DNA of 64,000 nucleotides, from positions 62,001 to 126,000 of the forward strand of contig NZ_PYGI01000003.1 of assembly GCF_003014615.1 (NCBI RefSeq). The letters run 5' to 3'. A program made the translations under genes and the position numbers. The stretch is from Marinobacterium halophilum (GTDB lineage Bacteria > Pseudomonadota > Gammaproteobacteria > Pseudomonadales > Balneatricaceae). The notes beneath the pieces are model-generated. The model saw only the letters and a list, made by a program, of their open reading frames with translations. It was not told the origin of the DNA and did no database searches. Position 1 is the first letter of the stretch; every line of letters begins with the position of its first letter. This document shows positions 23,629 through 32,728 of the stretch, piece by piece.

Positions 23629-24438
23629 CTACGGACGCTCGCCGTTGGCGATACGCTGCTGTATCACTTCCACCACCGCCGGCAGATCGGCAATGGTATC
23701 AATGATGTAGTGCGCACCAGCCGCTGCCAGATTGCCCGACGCCTTGCCACGCGCGTCAGCCTTGGCTCCATCATCCGCCGCCAGAAACTCCGCCAGCGTC
23801 AAGCCGGATTCGTTACCGGATAGGCTCAGGCCAACGGTCCACATGCCCGCATTATGACCTTCATGGACACCCGGCGCAGAGTCGTCCACCTTGATGCAGC
23901 GGAATACCGCATTGACGCCCAGCTCCTGCACATTCTGCAATGCCATCCAAGGCCCCGGACGGCTGCCTGCTTTTAGATCACCGGTGGCGATCACGCAGTC
24001 AGGCGCATAGCCACGCTCAGCCGCTGCCTGCTGCAGCACTTCCATCACCGGGCGCGGATAGCCGGAACAGGAACCGATTTTGATCCCCTGCCCGCGCAGC
24101 CACTCGACCGTGTCCAGCGTGCCCGGAATCAGATCCGCATGCTGGCCCACCTTGGCGATCTGCAGCGGCATGAAGGTGTCATAAATCAGGTCCACATCCT
24201 CATCGCTCATGGCGCGACCGAACTGCGCCTGCCAACGAGCGGATATCGCCGGATTATTACCCAGGGCGCGGATATGGTCCCACTTGCCCATGCCCATGGG
24301 GCCACGCGCTTCCGCCAGGCTGATATCGAAATCGAAAGCCGTGCGGAACGCCTCGACAAAAATGGTGGTCGGCGCGAAGGAACCGAAATCCACGGTGGTA
24401 CCGGCCCAGTCGAAAATGACCGCTTCAATAGATGACAT
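23629..24438 (-). CDS. phnX: Phosphonoacetaldehyde hydrolase (phosphonatase), copy 1
   Basis: The 269-residue enzyme of the HAD superfamily splits phosphonoacetaldehyde into acetaldehyde and phosphate. The start at 24438 has GAGGAG upstream. The HAD nucleophile is Asp10 in [14 protein letters not shown]. The Schiff-base lysine that marks phosphonatases is Lys52 in [14 protein letters not shown]. Later motifs are [13 protein letters not shown] and [20 protein letters not shown]. It is the last gene of the locus A operon, 25 bases after the second phnE gene. Its substrate could come from AEP (via PhnW of locus B) or from the dehydrogenase of its own operon. Confidence 0.93.
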   Translation of the reverse strand: MSSIEAVIFDWAGTTVDFGSFAPTTIFVEAFRTAFDFDISLAEARGPMGMGKWDHIRALGNNPAISARWQAQFGRAMSDEDVDLIYDTFMPLQIAKVGQHADLIPGTLDTVEWLRGQGIKIGSCSGYPRPVMEVLQQAAAERGYAPDCVIATGDLKAGSRPGPWMALQNVQELGVNAVFRCIKVDDSAPGVHEGHNAGMWTVGLSLSGNESGLTLAEFLAADDGAKADARGKASGNLAAAGAHYIIDTIADLPAVVEVIQQRIANGERP

Positions 24439-24463
24439 AGTTGTTCTCCTCAGGGGCGGCCAT

Positions 24464-25339
24464 TCAGGCCGCCTCGGCTTCAGTTTCAATTCGATTCACA
24501 ACTCGCTTTCGGTTCAGACGGTGACGGGCCCAGGCCGAAATCAGCTCGGAGATCACCACCAGCACCACGATCGACAGCAGGATGGCGGCGACGCGTTCGG
24601 TTTCCAGCTGCTGCACATTGCGCTTCAGGTACCAGCCCATGCCGCCGGCACCGAAGAATCCGACCACGGTGGCGGCACGGAAGGCCACGTCCCAGGTGTA
24701 GATGGCAATCCCGGTCCAAGCGGTCTGGATCTGTGGCCAGACGGCGTAGCAGAAGGTCTGCAGCGGGCTGGCCCCGGCCGAGCGCATCGCCTCTACCGGC
24801 CCCATGTCGATCACCTCGATCTCTTCGGCGAACAGCTTGCCGGCGAAACCGATGCAGAACATCACCAGCGCACAGACACCGGGCAGCATGCCGAAACCGA
24901 GGACGGTAACGAACAGGATGGTCCAGATCATCTCGTGTACCGAGCGGCTGGCCATGATAAACAACCGCGCCAGCGGATAGAGCACCCTACGGGACAGAGT
25001 GATGTTCCAGGACGCAAACCAGGCCAGGGGCGCGGCAACCAGCATGCCGATCAAAGCGCCCAGGTAGGCCATCTGCACCGTTTCCACGACCGAAGCCAGA
25101 TAGTCGCCCTGCAGCACGTAGTCCACATCCGGTGGGAAATAGCGCTCGCTGAGCACCTCGCCGACGCGACCAAACAGGGTCAGCAGCCGGGCCAGATCGA
25201 TGCCGAGAAAATCAATGGCGAACATCAGCCCCAGTAGCGTGGCCAGCAGAGCTGCGAAGCGGAACAGGTCTCGTGGATAACGGTAGCGGCTCCACTCCCG
25301 CGTAGACGTTTTCAACTGAATCGTGGTGTATGCATTCAT
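24464..25339 (-). CDS. phnE: Phosphonate ABC transporter permease PhnE (second copy in the operon)
   Basis: The 291-residue inner-membrane protein has a membrane helix near residue 30 ([20 protein letters not shown]) and a BPD_transp_1 permease core of five further segments ([40 protein letters not shown]). The EAA loop that contacts the ATPase is seen near [20 protein letters not shown]. The C-terminal stretch [19 protein letters not shown] is PhnE-like. It pairs with the permease just upstream (9 bases) to form the channel for phosphonate uptake with PhnC and PhnD. Confidence 0.9.
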   Translation of the reverse strand: MNAYTTIQLKTSTREWSRYRYPRDLFRFAALLATLLGLMFAIDFLGIDLARLLTLFGRVGEVLSERYFPPDVDYVLQGDYLASVVETVQMAYLGALIGMLVAAPLAWFASWNITLSRRVLYPLARLFIMASRSVHEMIWTILFVTVLGFGMLPGVCALVMFCIGFAGKLFAEEIEVIDMGPVEAMRSAGASPLQTFCYAVWPQIQTAWTGIAIYTWDVAFRAATVVGFFGAGGMGWYLKRNVQQLETERVAAILLSIVVLVVISELISAWARHRLNRKRVVNRIETEAEAA

Positions 25340-25348
25340 GGCATGCTC

Positions 25349-26161
25349 CTAGACAATCGCCTTGCGGGTGTAGTGGGACAGGATCTCGCCGAGCAGAATC
25401 AGGCTGAGGATCGCCAGAATCACCACGGTCACGCCACCGTAGTTGTACATCGCCATCTGGCGGAAGAAGGTCAGGCCCAAGCCACCGGCACCCACCAGCC
25501 CCATGATCGCCGAGCGGCGGATATTGATGTCCCACTCGAAAATGATCGTGCCCAGCACCACGGTCTTGATCTGCGGCAGAATACCGTAAGTCATCACCTG
25601 AAAGTTGTTGCCGCCAACGGCCCGGATCGCTTCCACCGGCTTGGGGTCGATGTTTTCGATCGCCTCGGCGGTGATCTTTGAGATGAAGCCCACCGAACGC
25701 ATGGCGATCGCCAGGATGCCCGGCAAAGCCCCCAACCCGACGGCGGCGACGAAGATCAGCGCCCAGACCATCTCATGGATGGAACGGCTCAGGGTCATCA
25801 GGAAACGCCCGAACGGATACAGAATCCGTTTCGACGGGGTCACGTTGAGGGCGCCGAACCAGGCCACCGGCAACGAGAAAAACAGCCCCAAAATGGTGCC
25901 GAGACACGCCATCAGGAAGGTCTCCAGCATCGGGATGCCCAGATGTGGAATCAGACTCCAGTCCAGCGCCATGAAGCGCCCGACCGATTCCATGATTTGG
26001 CCAAACGTGCCGACGCGCGCCCAGTCGGTATCCTCGATGATGATCACCTGGACACTGCCGAGCACAGTGACCAGCACCAGCGCCAGCATCAGCAGCTGTA
26101 CCCACTGGCGGCGTCGCCGACTGCGCTCCAGCTCAGCCTGTAAAGTAATGAGATGGGTCAT
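25349..26161 (-). CDS. phnE: Phosphonate ABC transporter permease PhnE (first copy in the operon)
   Basis: The 270-residue permease has an N-terminal membrane helix (WVQLLMLALVLVTVLGSVQV), then the permease core with LETFLMACLGTILGLFFSLP, SRSIHEMVWALIFVAAVGLG and the EAA loop region KPVEAIRAVGGNNFQVMTYG. It ends MGLVGAGGLGLTFFRQMAMY. The start at 26161 has GAGGAC upstream and follows phnC by 7 bases. The two PhnE proteins share strong local similarity around the EAA loop, as expected for a heterodimeric channel that arose by duplication. Confidence 0.9.
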   Translation of the reverse strand: MTHLITLQAELERSRRRRQWVQLLMLALVLVTVLGSVQVIIIEDTDWARVGTFGQIMESVGRFMALDWSLIPHLGIPMLETFLMACLGTILGLFFSLPVAWFGALNVTPSKRILYPFGRFLMTLSRSIHEMVWALIFVAAVGLGALPGILAIAMRSVGFISKITAEAIENIDPKPVEAIRAVGGNNFQVMTYGILPQIKTVVLGTIIFEWDINIRRSAIMGLVGAGGLGLTFFRQMAMYNYGGVTVVILAILSLILLGEILSHYTRKAIV

Positions 26162-26168
26162 GGTGTCC

Positions 26169-26921
26169 TCAGAGCACTTCCAGTTCATAGATGCGTTCGA
26201 GGTCGCTGTCCGCTAGGTCGGCGGTCTTGCCATCGAACATCATGCGCCCACTCTGCAGCCCCAGAATGCGGTTACAGAACTCTTTGGCCAGCGCCACATC
26301 ATGGATATTGCACAGCACCGGAATACCCAAGTCACGTGCGGTATCACGGATCAGCTGCATCACATCGCGGGAGATCTTCGGATCCAGACTGGCGGTGGGC
26401 TCGTCAAGCAGCAGCAGTTGCGGGTCTTGCATCAGAGCTCGGGCGATGCCGACGCGCTGACGCTGGCCACCACTGAGCTGATCGGCACGCTTGTCGACAT
26501 GGTCGATCAGGCCCACCCGGTCCAGCAGTTCCAGTGCCCGCTGGATATCGCTGCGCGGGAACAGTTTGAACAGGCTTCTTGTCGTACCCACGTAGCCGAG
26601 ACGTCCAGACAGCACGTTGTCCATCACCGACATCCGGTTCACCAGGTTGAACTCCTGGAAGATCATGCCGATATGGCGACGGGTTTTGCGCAGCTCACGA
26701 GCCGACAGCGTGGTCAGCTCCTGACCAAACAGGGAGACACTGCCCTCGCTGGGTTCGACCAGCCGGTTGATGCAACGGATCAGGGTGGATTTGCCCGCCC
26801 CGCTGGGGCCGATGATGGCGTAGAAGTCTCCTTCCGCCACATCGAAGCTGATCCCCTTGAGGATATCGTCGCCGGTCTGGGCATAGCGGGCTTTCAGGTT
26901 CTGCACTTGGAGAATGGACAT
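26169..26921 (-). CDS. phnC: Phosphonate ABC transporter ATPase PhnC
   Basis: The 250-residue ATPase has Walker A GPSGAGKST, Q-loop MIFQEFNLVNRMSVMDNVL, signature LSGGQRQRVGIARAL, Walker B LLLLDEPTASLD and the H-loop in VLCNIHDVALAKEFCNRILG. The QEFNLVNRMSVMDNVLSGRL segment is typical of PhnC. It powers uptake through the two PhnE permeases. It follows phnD with a 65-base gap that contains a strong hairpin, so the ATPase is probably made in smaller amounts than the binding protein. Confidence 0.92.
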   Translation of the reverse strand: MSILQVQNLKARYAQTGDDILKGISFDVAEGDFYAIIGPSGAGKSTLIRCINRLVEPSEGSVSLFGQELTTLSARELRKTRRHIGMIFQEFNLVNRMSVMDNVLSGRLGYVGTTRSLFKLFPRSDIQRALELLDRVGLIDHVDKRADQLSGGQRQRVGIARALMQDPQLLLLDEPTASLDPKISRDVMQLIRDTARDLGIPVLCNIHDVALAKEFCNRILGLQSGRMMFDGKTADLADSDLERIYELEVL

Positions 26922-26952
26922 GCGGTTCTCGCTTTCATTGTTCTAACGACCG

Positions 26953-26979
26953 GACCGGAGCCGCCCCGCAGCTCCGGTC
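26953..26979 (-). promoter_or_regulatory. Intercistronic hairpin between phnD and phnC
   Basis: A 9-bp stem, GACCGGAGC pairing with GCTCCGGTC around a 9-base loop, lies just after the phnD stop codon. With no U-run it more likely protects the 3' end of phnD mRNA or slows transcription than terminates it, a known way to make more binding protein than transporter. Confidence 0.5.
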
Positions 26980-26986
26980 TCGGCTA

Positions 26987-27919
26987 TTACTGCTGGGCTT
27001 TTTTTCGTGCTTCGCGCAGTTCACGCACGATGTCGTAGTCGGCATCGGTCATGGCAACGAAGCGGTTGGAGTTCACGTTATCGAGGAATTGCTTCATCTC
27101 GGGCTTTTCGTGCAGTGTGAGGAAGGTGTGACGGATCTTCTCTTTAAGATCGTCACAGAGTGCGCCACGATAGGTGAACGGGTCCTGCGGGATGGGTGGA
27201 GAGCGCCAGAGTACGTTGAAGTCTTCCAGCTTGACCATGCCGCGATCAACCACGTTGTCGAAACGGTGGCTGGCCACGAAGCCGGCATCGACCTTGCCTT
27301 CGTAGACCGCCATGGTGGTCAGGTCATGACCGCCTGTGTAGACCACCTTGGAGAAGTGATCATCCAGTTTTTCGCCCAGCACCTTGGTGAAGGCGACGCG
27401 CGGCACTAGGTTGCCTGAGGTGCTGGCCGGATCGCCCAGACCCAGCACGGAGTTGTCCAGCGTATCAATGGAATCGAATTTGCCGCCCTTGCGGCTGATC
27501 AGTACCGCTTCGTACCCCGGACCTTCAGGCTGCAGGTGACCCGGACGCTTGGCGTAGGTGGCGAACACCTGGATGGACGCGTCTTTTTCATTGGCGATCA
27601 CATAGGAGTTGGCACCCTGTACACTGATGTCGACCCAGCCGCCGATCATCGCTTCCATCACGGAGGCATAGGAAGTCGGCATGTAGAACTCGACTTCTTT
27701 GCCGGTGACCTCCGCCAGATAGTCAATCACCGGTTTGTACAGGGTCAACTCCTGTACGCTCTCCTCGGTCGGGATCATCGAGAATCTGAGAGTGTCGGGG
27801 TTTTCACACTCCGCCGCCTGCAGCTGAGTGCTTCCCATAACGGCCGCCGCCGTCATGGCCAGGGTGGTAACATGGCGTTGCAAGGACTTGCTCAGCCGGG
27901 TACGCAGTTGCTTGTTCAT
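26987..27919 (-). CDS. phnD: Phosphonate-binding periplasmic protein PhnD
   Basis: The 310-residue protein starts at 27919 and has a long signal peptide (LQRHVTTLAMTAAAVMGSTQLQA, cleaved before AECENP). The mature part follows the PhnD/PhnS-like binding fold: LRFSMIPTEESVQELTLYKP, EVEFYMPTSYASVMEAMIGG, VDISVQGANSYVIAN, LGLGDPASTSGNLVPRVAF and YEGKVDAGFVASHRFDNVVD. The STSGNL stretch binds the phosphonate group in family structures. It delivers substrate to PhnE/PhnC and lies 19 bases downstream of the dehydrogenase gene. The ligand is not fixed by sequence. Confidence 0.92.
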   Translation of the reverse strand: MNKQLRTRLSKSLQRHVTTLAMTAAAVMGSTQLQAAECENPDTLRFSMIPTEESVQELTLYKPVIDYLAEVTGKEVEFYMPTSYASVMEAMIGGWVDISVQGANSYVIANEKDASIQVFATYAKRPGHLQPEGPGYEAVLISRKGGKFDSIDTLDNSVLGLGDPASTSGNLVPRVAFTKVLGEKLDDHFSKVVYTGGHDLTTMAVYEGKVDAGFVASHRFDNVVDRGMVKLEDFNVLWRSPPIPQDPFTYRGALCDDLKEKIRHTFLTLHEKPEMKQFLDNVNSNRFVAMTDADYDIVRELREARKKAQQ

Positions 27920-27938
27920 GATCAGACCTCGGGTCGAT

Positions 27939-29072
27939 TCACTGTAGGTTTTGGGCGGATGCCCGTGGATGGAGGTTGTCGCTGACCGCCAGAAAGCGGT
28001 CCTTGTCGCCAATGAAGTTGGCGCCACGTTCACCAGCAAAGGCCGCGTCGACGATTTCGTCCCACTCCTCATCACTGATGCCGTAATCCTGATAGTCCGT
28101 CGAGACACCAAGCTGCTGCAGCATCTGCTCCAGCCGTTCGATACCGGGATCAACCGGCGTCCCGAAAATCTGCGCCAGCAAGCTGTCCAGCTCGGTGTTT
28201 TCCCCGCTCACGGCACGCAAAATGGTAGGCAGCGTAAAAGAGCAGGCTTCGCCATGGGCCGTGCCATGCCTCAACGTGATCGGGTAAGAGAGGTTGTGCG
28301 CAATCGCCGTTTTGGTGTTAGAGAACGCCACCCCGGCCATGAGTGCCGCCCCCGCAATACGGGTACGCAGCATCAGATTTTCAGGCTCCTCCACCAGCAC
28401 CGGCAGCCACTCGATGATTTCACGTGCGGCACTGACCGCTGCGGCACTGGAAATCGGGTTGCGGTTGACGTTCCACAGACTTTCCAGCGCATGGCTGAGC
28501 GCATCCAGCGCCGTGCTCACTGTCAATGACAGCGGCAATTCCAGCGTTAGCTCCGGATCTACCAGCGCCACTTCCGGGTAGAGTTCGGGCAGAGACAGCG
28601 AATACTTGCGCTGGGCTTCACTGTGCCAGACCGTCGCCCAGCAGGTTACTTCACTGCCGGTCCCGGCGGTGGTCGGAATGGCAATGATCGGCACCGCTAC
28701 CAGCTCTTCGCGCCCGTCCCCCTGCTGTAAAAACCGACGCACCCGGTTAAAGTCGCCATTGGCACCCGCCAGCACTTTGGCGGTATCAATAACGGAACCG
28801 CCACCTAGGGCAATGATCACCTCCGGTGCCTGGTCAGCTGTCATCCAGCGGGCACAGGACGCCTCAAGTTCGGTGAAGTCCGGATTGGGTTGGATATTGT
28901 CGATTACCAGTGCCGGTTCTCCCACCAACGCAACAACGCGCTCGGACAAACTTTGGAACACGGAATCGCTATAAGTCACCAGCGCATAGGGTCGCCCCTG
29001 CAAGGAGTCCGCCAGCGTTTCCAGAACACCTGCACCGAAATGGATATTGACCGGATTATGAAAAGCCCACAT
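27939..29072 (-). CDS. Iron-containing alcohol dehydrogenase, likely phosphonoacetaldehyde reductase / hydroxyethylphosphonate dehydrogenase
   Basis: The 377-residue enzyme belongs to the iron-dependent alcohol dehydrogenases. The NAD(P) motif is ALGGGSVIDTAKVLA, followed by IPTTAGTGSEVTCWA. The metal site combines DALSHALESLWN with HNLSYP and HGTAHGEACSF. Some members (PhpC group) interconvert phosphonoacetaldehyde and 2-hydroxyethylphosphonate. As the first gene of an operon with a phosphonate transporter and PhnX, it may oxidise imported 2-hydroxyethylphosphonate to the PhnX substrate; it could also run in reverse. The direction is inference. The start ATG at 29072 has AAGG 9 bases upstream. 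Confidence 0.82.
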   Translation of the reverse strand: MWAFHNPVNIHFGAGVLETLADSLQGRPYALVTYSDSVFQSLSERVVALVGEPALVIDNIQPNPDFTELEASCARWMTADQAPEVIIALGGGSVIDTAKVLAGANGDFNRVRRFLQQGDGREELVAVPIIAIPTTAGTGSEVTCWATVWHSEAQRKYSLSLPELYPEVALVDPELTLELPLSLTVSTALDALSHALESLWNVNRNPISSAAAVSAAREIIEWLPVLVEEPENLMLRTRIAGAALMAGVAFSNTKTAIAHNLSYPITLRHGTAHGEACSFTLPTILRAVSGENTELDSLLAQIFGTPVDPGIERLEQMLQQLGVSTDYQDYGISDEEWDEIVDAAFAGERGANFIGDKDRFLAVSDNLHPRASAQNLQ

Positions 29073-29264
29073 TCAAATTAGCCTTAGCTGTATTAACAGA
29101 TTGCAAAGAACACTCGACCGTTATCGGGTCCGGATGACCGGAGGCCTTCAGGGCCGGTGCTTCAATGGGTAGGCATTATTGAATTCGGGCGTGACACCAA
29201 GGTGTCGCGGGGCTCAACTACGGCTAAACGTAGTTTCGTAAAATTGAATTACTGTTGTGTGAAA
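29073..29264. promoter_or_regulatory. Upstream region of phosphonate locus A
   Basis: This 192-base region should carry the locus A promoter. Inverted repeats visible are CTGTATTAACAG (29088-29099, overlapping the ribosome-site area), GACACCAAGGTGTC (29193-29206) and CTACG/CGTAG (29218-29233). Any could be an operator for the LysR protein at 22710 or the one at 29265, or the last two could form the 3' end of that LysR message. No convincing -35/-10 pair was picked. Confidence 0.45.
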
Positions 29265-30176
29265 TCAGCCCGTCTCTCTCTGGAAAACAGGCTGGCGACC
29301 AATATACTCTTCCATGAAATCGCGCAAGCAACGAGCACGGGCATTGAGCAGCCTGCCATCAGGCCAGACAGCGAAAATTTCCCGGCGCGGGCCGGACCAT
29401 TCAGGCAGAACAATCTTGAGCTGCCCATCTTTCAACGGCCGCTGAATCTCATTGTCGGGTAGCAAGGTTATACCCAAACCATCACAGGCAAACTGCGTCA
29501 CCAGAGAAAGATCATCCATCAATGCGGAAGGTGTCGGATGCATGCTTAAACTACGACCGGTTGGCGCGTGTTGAAGGGTCCAACAGGACAGTGGCTTGAA
29601 GACGGCTATACGATGATCTTGCAGCTGTTCAAGTTCAACCGGTTCACCCGCCTCTCGCAGATACTCCGGTGACGCCACCATCCGGGTGCAGACTCGCCCC
29701 AGCCTTTTCTGATATAGACCCGAGTCTGGTTGGGGACCGATGCGCAGTGCGATGTCGATCCGCTGCTCCAACATATCTTCGGTGCGATTGCTCAGCATCA
29801 ACTCCAGGCGCACGTCTGGATACGCCTTCATGAAGGCGGTCCACATCGGCCGCAAAAACCCCGCCGCCAGATTGGTCGGTGCCGATACACGAAGCTGCCC
29901 GCTCATCTCCCGACTATCGCGGTTAAGCCGTTGAGTTACCTGCTCCAACTCATCGATTAGGCCGGCGTAAGTCTGATAACAGGCTTCACCCTCTCCTGTC
30001 AGACTGAAGTGACGTGCCGAGCGACGAATCAACTGATAACCAAAGGCTTGTTCCAGCCGCTTAAGCCGGCGTGTAACAGTTGCAGCCGGCAATTTGAGAG
30101 AGTCGGCTGCAGCAGCCAAACTGCGTAGTCGGGCGATATGAATAAACAACGCCAAATCATCAAATGATGGTTTCAT
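29265..30176 (-). CDS. LysR-family transcriptional regulator
   Basis: The 303-residue protein starts at 30176. It has the winged helix (DLALFIHIARLRSLAAAADS, LPAATVTRRLKRLEQAFGYQ) and a LysR substrate domain of the AaeR/CrgA-like type, with MSGQLRVSAPTNLAAGFLRP, LELMLSNRTEDMLEQRIDIA and FACDGLGITLLPDNEIQR. It is divergent from the DUF2798-GST-GST cluster and is most simply that cluster's regulator. LysR proteins of this type with neighbouring GST genes often answer electrophiles or aromatics; this is inference. Confidence 0.87.
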   Translation of the reverse strand: MKPSFDDLALFIHIARLRSLAAAADSLKLPAATVTRRLKRLEQAFGYQLIRRSARHFSLTGEGEACYQTYAGLIDELEQVTQRLNRDSREMSGQLRVSAPTNLAAGFLRPMWTAFMKAYPDVRLELMLSNRTEDMLEQRIDIALRIGPQPDSGLYQKRLGRVCTRMVASPEYLREAGEPVELEQLQDHRIAVFKPLSCWTLQHAPTGRSLSMHPTPSALMDDLSLVTQFACDGLGITLLPDNEIQRPLKDGQLKIVLPEWSGPRREIFAVWPDGRLLNARARCLRDFMEEYIGRQPVFQRETG

Positions 30177-30271
30177 ATTTGTAATTAATGATTGCATTTC
30201 ATCTTGTATTTAATGTTTCAGCAAGTATATACACTCCTGCTCATCATTCACGCTCAACCTCAGGTACGTCT

Positions 30272-30487
30272 ATGAAGCAGCGGCTCTGGTTTACCATGTT
30301 CATGTCTTTTTTCCTGAGTTTTTTCATGACCGGTTACGTCACCTGGCTCAATTTGGGGTTCAGTGAGCTGTATCTCGCACAGTGGTTGCGAGCCTTTTGC
30401 ATGGCCTGGCCAGCAGCAGGGCTGATTGCGTTCACATTCGGGCCCATTGCTCAACGCTGGGCGCACCGTCTGACTGGAATTATTTGA
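30272..30487 (+). CDS. DUF2798 small membrane protein
   Basis: The 71-residue protein has two membrane helices (WFTMFMSFFLSFFMTGYVTW and FCMAWPAAGLIAFTFGPIA) and the C-terminal AQRWAHRLTG typical of DUF2798 (PF11391). Its function is unknown. It opens a plus-strand cluster with two GST genes, 50 bases before the first, and is divergent from the LysR gene, which is a common setting for this family. Confidence 0.8.
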   Translation: MKQRLWFTMFMSFFLSFFMTGYVTWLNLGFSELYLAQWLRAFCMAWPAAGLIAFTFGPIAQRWAHRLTGII

Positions 30488-30537
30488 ATATACTTAGCTG
30501 TAATACTTCGATCCGATAACAACCATAAGAGGCCATC

Positions 30538-31152
30538 ATGATTATCCACGAAAAAACGGGCACTCCCAGTGCCGAGCGCGTCGCCATTTTTCTTCGAGAA
30601 TTGGAAATCGACGTAGAACGGAGCGATGTTGATATTCGTGCCGCCGAAAACCGGACTGAAGCCTTTATGAACAAGGCACCCAATGGGTTAATTCCTGTAC
30701 TGGAGCTGGATGATGGCACTCATATCTGCGAAAGCGTGGCCATTTGCCGTTATTTCGATGCCACCACACCCAACGACAAGGCCCTGTTCGGTCGCACACC
30801 ACTAGAACAGGCACAGATTGAGATGTGGCAACGCATTATTGAACTTCAGGGCGTTGTGCCAGCCTTTCAGGCATTCCGTAATATCTCTGGCTTTTTCAGT
30901 GATCGTGAAACCTGTATCAAGGCGTGGGGAGAAGAATCACGTACACGGCTGATCAACTTTCTGCCGATACTCGACACACAACTGAGCAAAGCTCCTTATG
31001 TTGCCGGGGCATCTTTTTCGATTGCGGACATAACAGCCTATGTCCTCTGTAGCTTTCTCGGCCGTCTGGAGATCGAACTGAATAACACCCTGCCCAACCT
31101 GCAACGCTGGCATCAACAGGTCAGTCAGCGTCCATCCATTCAAGGTGCTTGA
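30538..31152 (+). CDS. Glutathione S-transferase family protein (first of pair)
   Basis: The 204-residue protein has the thioredoxin-like N-terminal domain ([20 protein letters not shown], then [20 protein letters not shown] with the cis-Pro and the E-S glutathione-binding pair) and the helical C-terminal domain ([20 protein letters not shown]). It would conjugate or reduce electrophiles with glutathione in the cytoplasm. The second GST gene begins three bases after its stop codon, so they form one unit. Confidence 0.88.
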   Translation: MIIHEKTGTPSAERVAIFLRELEIDVERSDVDIRAAENRTEAFMNKAPNGLIPVLELDDGTHICESVAICRYFDATTPNDKALFGRTPLEQAQIEMWQRIIELQGVVPAFQAFRNISGFFSDRETCIKAWGEESRTRLINFLPILDTQLSKAPYVAGASFSIADITAYVLCSFLGRLEIELNNTLPNLQRWHQQVSQRPSIQGA

Positions 31153-31154
31153 AG

Positions 31155-31823
31155 ATGATCGAGCTTTATACCGCCGCGACCCCCAATGGACACAAAATTT
31201 CCATTGCACTGGAAGAACTCGGCCTTGAATACCGGGTACATGCGCTGGACCTGTCGGCGCAGGAACAGAAAACAGCCGAGTTCCTGGCGATCAACCCCAA
31301 TGGCCGTATTCCGGCAATTATCGACCGTGACAACGATGATGTTGCCGTCTTTGAGTCCGGTGCCATTCTGATCTATTTGGCCGAAAAAACCGGTCGACTG
31401 CTGCCAACGGATCTTAAGGCACGTTCCCGTACCTTGCAGTGGCTAATGTTCCAGATGGGCGGTGTCGGCCCGATGCTGGGCCAAGCCAACGTGTTCTACC
31501 GTTATTTTCCAGAGAAAATCCCGGCCGCGATTGAACGCTATCAGCATGAGGGACGACGCCTTTTTGAAGTGTTGAATACACAACTATCCCATCACCGTTA
31601 TCTGAGTGGCGATGAGTACAGCATCGCCGATATCGCTACCTGGCCTTGGGTACGTATCCATGACTGGAGTGGCGTCTCAGTCGACGGGTTGGAGCATTTA
31701 CAACGTTGGCTCGATGAGTTGGCCGCACGACCAGCCTGCCAGAAAGGGATTGAGATTCCACCCCGCCGGGAACAGAGTGATGCCGACCTGGCCAAGGAAA
31801 TCAACCAGATGGTTATCCGCTGA
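31155..31823 (+). CDS. Glutathione S-transferase family protein (second of pair, YghU/Nu-like)
   Basis: The 222-residue protein shows [37 protein letters not shown] with the following [19 protein letters not shown], and a C-terminal domain with [20 protein letters not shown] and [18 protein letters not shown]. The asparagine-rich TPNGHK and GPMLGQ motifs are those of Nu-class enzymes such as YfcG and YghU, which have disulfide reductase activity. The ATG at 31155 is preferred over a TTG two codons earlier. Confidence 0.88.
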   Translation: MIELYTAATPNGHKISIALEELGLEYRVHALDLSAQEQKTAEFLAINPNGRIPAIIDRDNDDVAVFESGAILIYLAEKTGRLLPTDLKARSRTLQWLMFQMGGVGPMLGQANVFYRYFPEKIPAAIERYQHEGRRLFEVLNTQLSHHRYLSGDEYSIADIATWPWVRIHDWSGVSVDGLEHLQRWLDELAARPACQKGIEIPPRREQSDADLAKEINQMVIR

Positions 31824-31843
31824 GTCCGGCGAAAACGCCAGGT

Positions 31844-32728
31844 TTAGACGGACACCAACACCAGCCCCAGCAACATCACACCGAGCCCCTGCAACCGTGG
31901 CGGGCTCATTGACTCTCGCAGCCAGAACACACCGATCACAACCCCCAGCGGAATGCTGATCTGGCGCAGCGCCACGACGTAACTGACTTCACTGACCATC
32001 GACATGCTGACCAGTATCAGCAGATAGGTGCCGATAATGAAACTGCCCGCCAACATCGTCCAGCCTAGGTCCGGCAACTGCCGCAGTGATTCGCCAAAAC
32101 CCCAGCGGATCAGGGGCAGCATCCACAACAGACAGCTGATCGCTTGCAGCACAACAAAGCTGCTGCCCGCATCAAAGGCACTCATGCCCTCCCGCTTCAT
32201 GATCAGAATGGCCGCACTGTCGAGTACCGAATACCCGGCCGTAGCCCCGGCGGCCAGCAACACCCAGCCGATGGCAGGCGTGCAGTAGTTGCGCCAATGC
32301 CAGTCGCGCCAGCGCACCAACGGCAATGCCAGCGAGCCCAGCATGATCAGGCCCATACCGATCACATCACGCGGCAGCAGCTGGCTTTGGCCATAGACCA
32401 GCACAATCACCACCGGCACCACCAGCACCGGCAGCGCCCGTGCCAGCGGATAGACGATATTCAGGTTGCCGTGGCTGTACGCCTTGGCCAGGCCGCTCAT
32501 ATACAGCGTTTGGCACAGACCCGACGCCAGCAGCAGCCACCAGAATTCAACGGGCAGTGCGGACACCTGCGGCCAGGCCCGGATCAGTAATGGGCTGAAC
32601 AGCAGCATGCCAAAGCCCATCGCCCAGGCATAAAAACGCACCGTCTGAGCGGTGCGCTTGCCGATCAGGTTCCAGCCCGCGTGCAGCAGGGCTGAAACCA
32701 GAATCAAGCCAATGGCCGTGGGTGTCAC
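31844..32728 (-). CDS. Phosphonate-associated DMT/EamA permease
   Basis: The 294-residue protein has ten membrane segments arranged as two EamA repeats. The first begins LILVSALLHAGWNLIGKRTA and the second LLAAGATAGYSVLDSAAILI. A branch of this family recurs next to phosphonate catabolic operons and was named for that link (TIGR03340), though its substrate is unproven. Here it is translationally coupled to phnX copy 2 (ATGA overlap) as the last gene of locus B, which fits. It might export a product such as alanine or an aldehyde by-product, or import a phosphonate. Confidence 0.82.
   Translation of the reverse strand: MTPTAIGLILVSALLHAGWNLIGKRTAQTVRFYAWAMGFGMLLFSPLLIRAWPQVSALPVEFWWLLLASGLCQTLYMSGLAKAYSHGNLNIVYPLARALPVLVVPVVIVLVYGQSQLLPRDVIGMGLIMLGSLALPLVRWRDWHWRNYCTPAIGWVLLAAGATAGYSVLDSAAILIMKREGMSAFDAGSSFVVLQAISCLLWMLPLIRWGFGESLRQLPDLGWTMLAGSFIIGTYLLILVSMSMVSEVSYVVALRQISIPLGVVIGVFWLRESMSPPRLQGLGVMLLGLVLVSV

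Noticed and set aside
26987-28153. Longer phnD frame up to 28153
   Set aside because: It would overlap the dehydrogenase gene by over 200 bases; the signal peptide starts at 27919.
29193-29233. Rho-independent terminator of the LysR gene at 29265
   Set aside because: Two short stems exist but no U-tract follows on the minus strand; kept only as possible operators.
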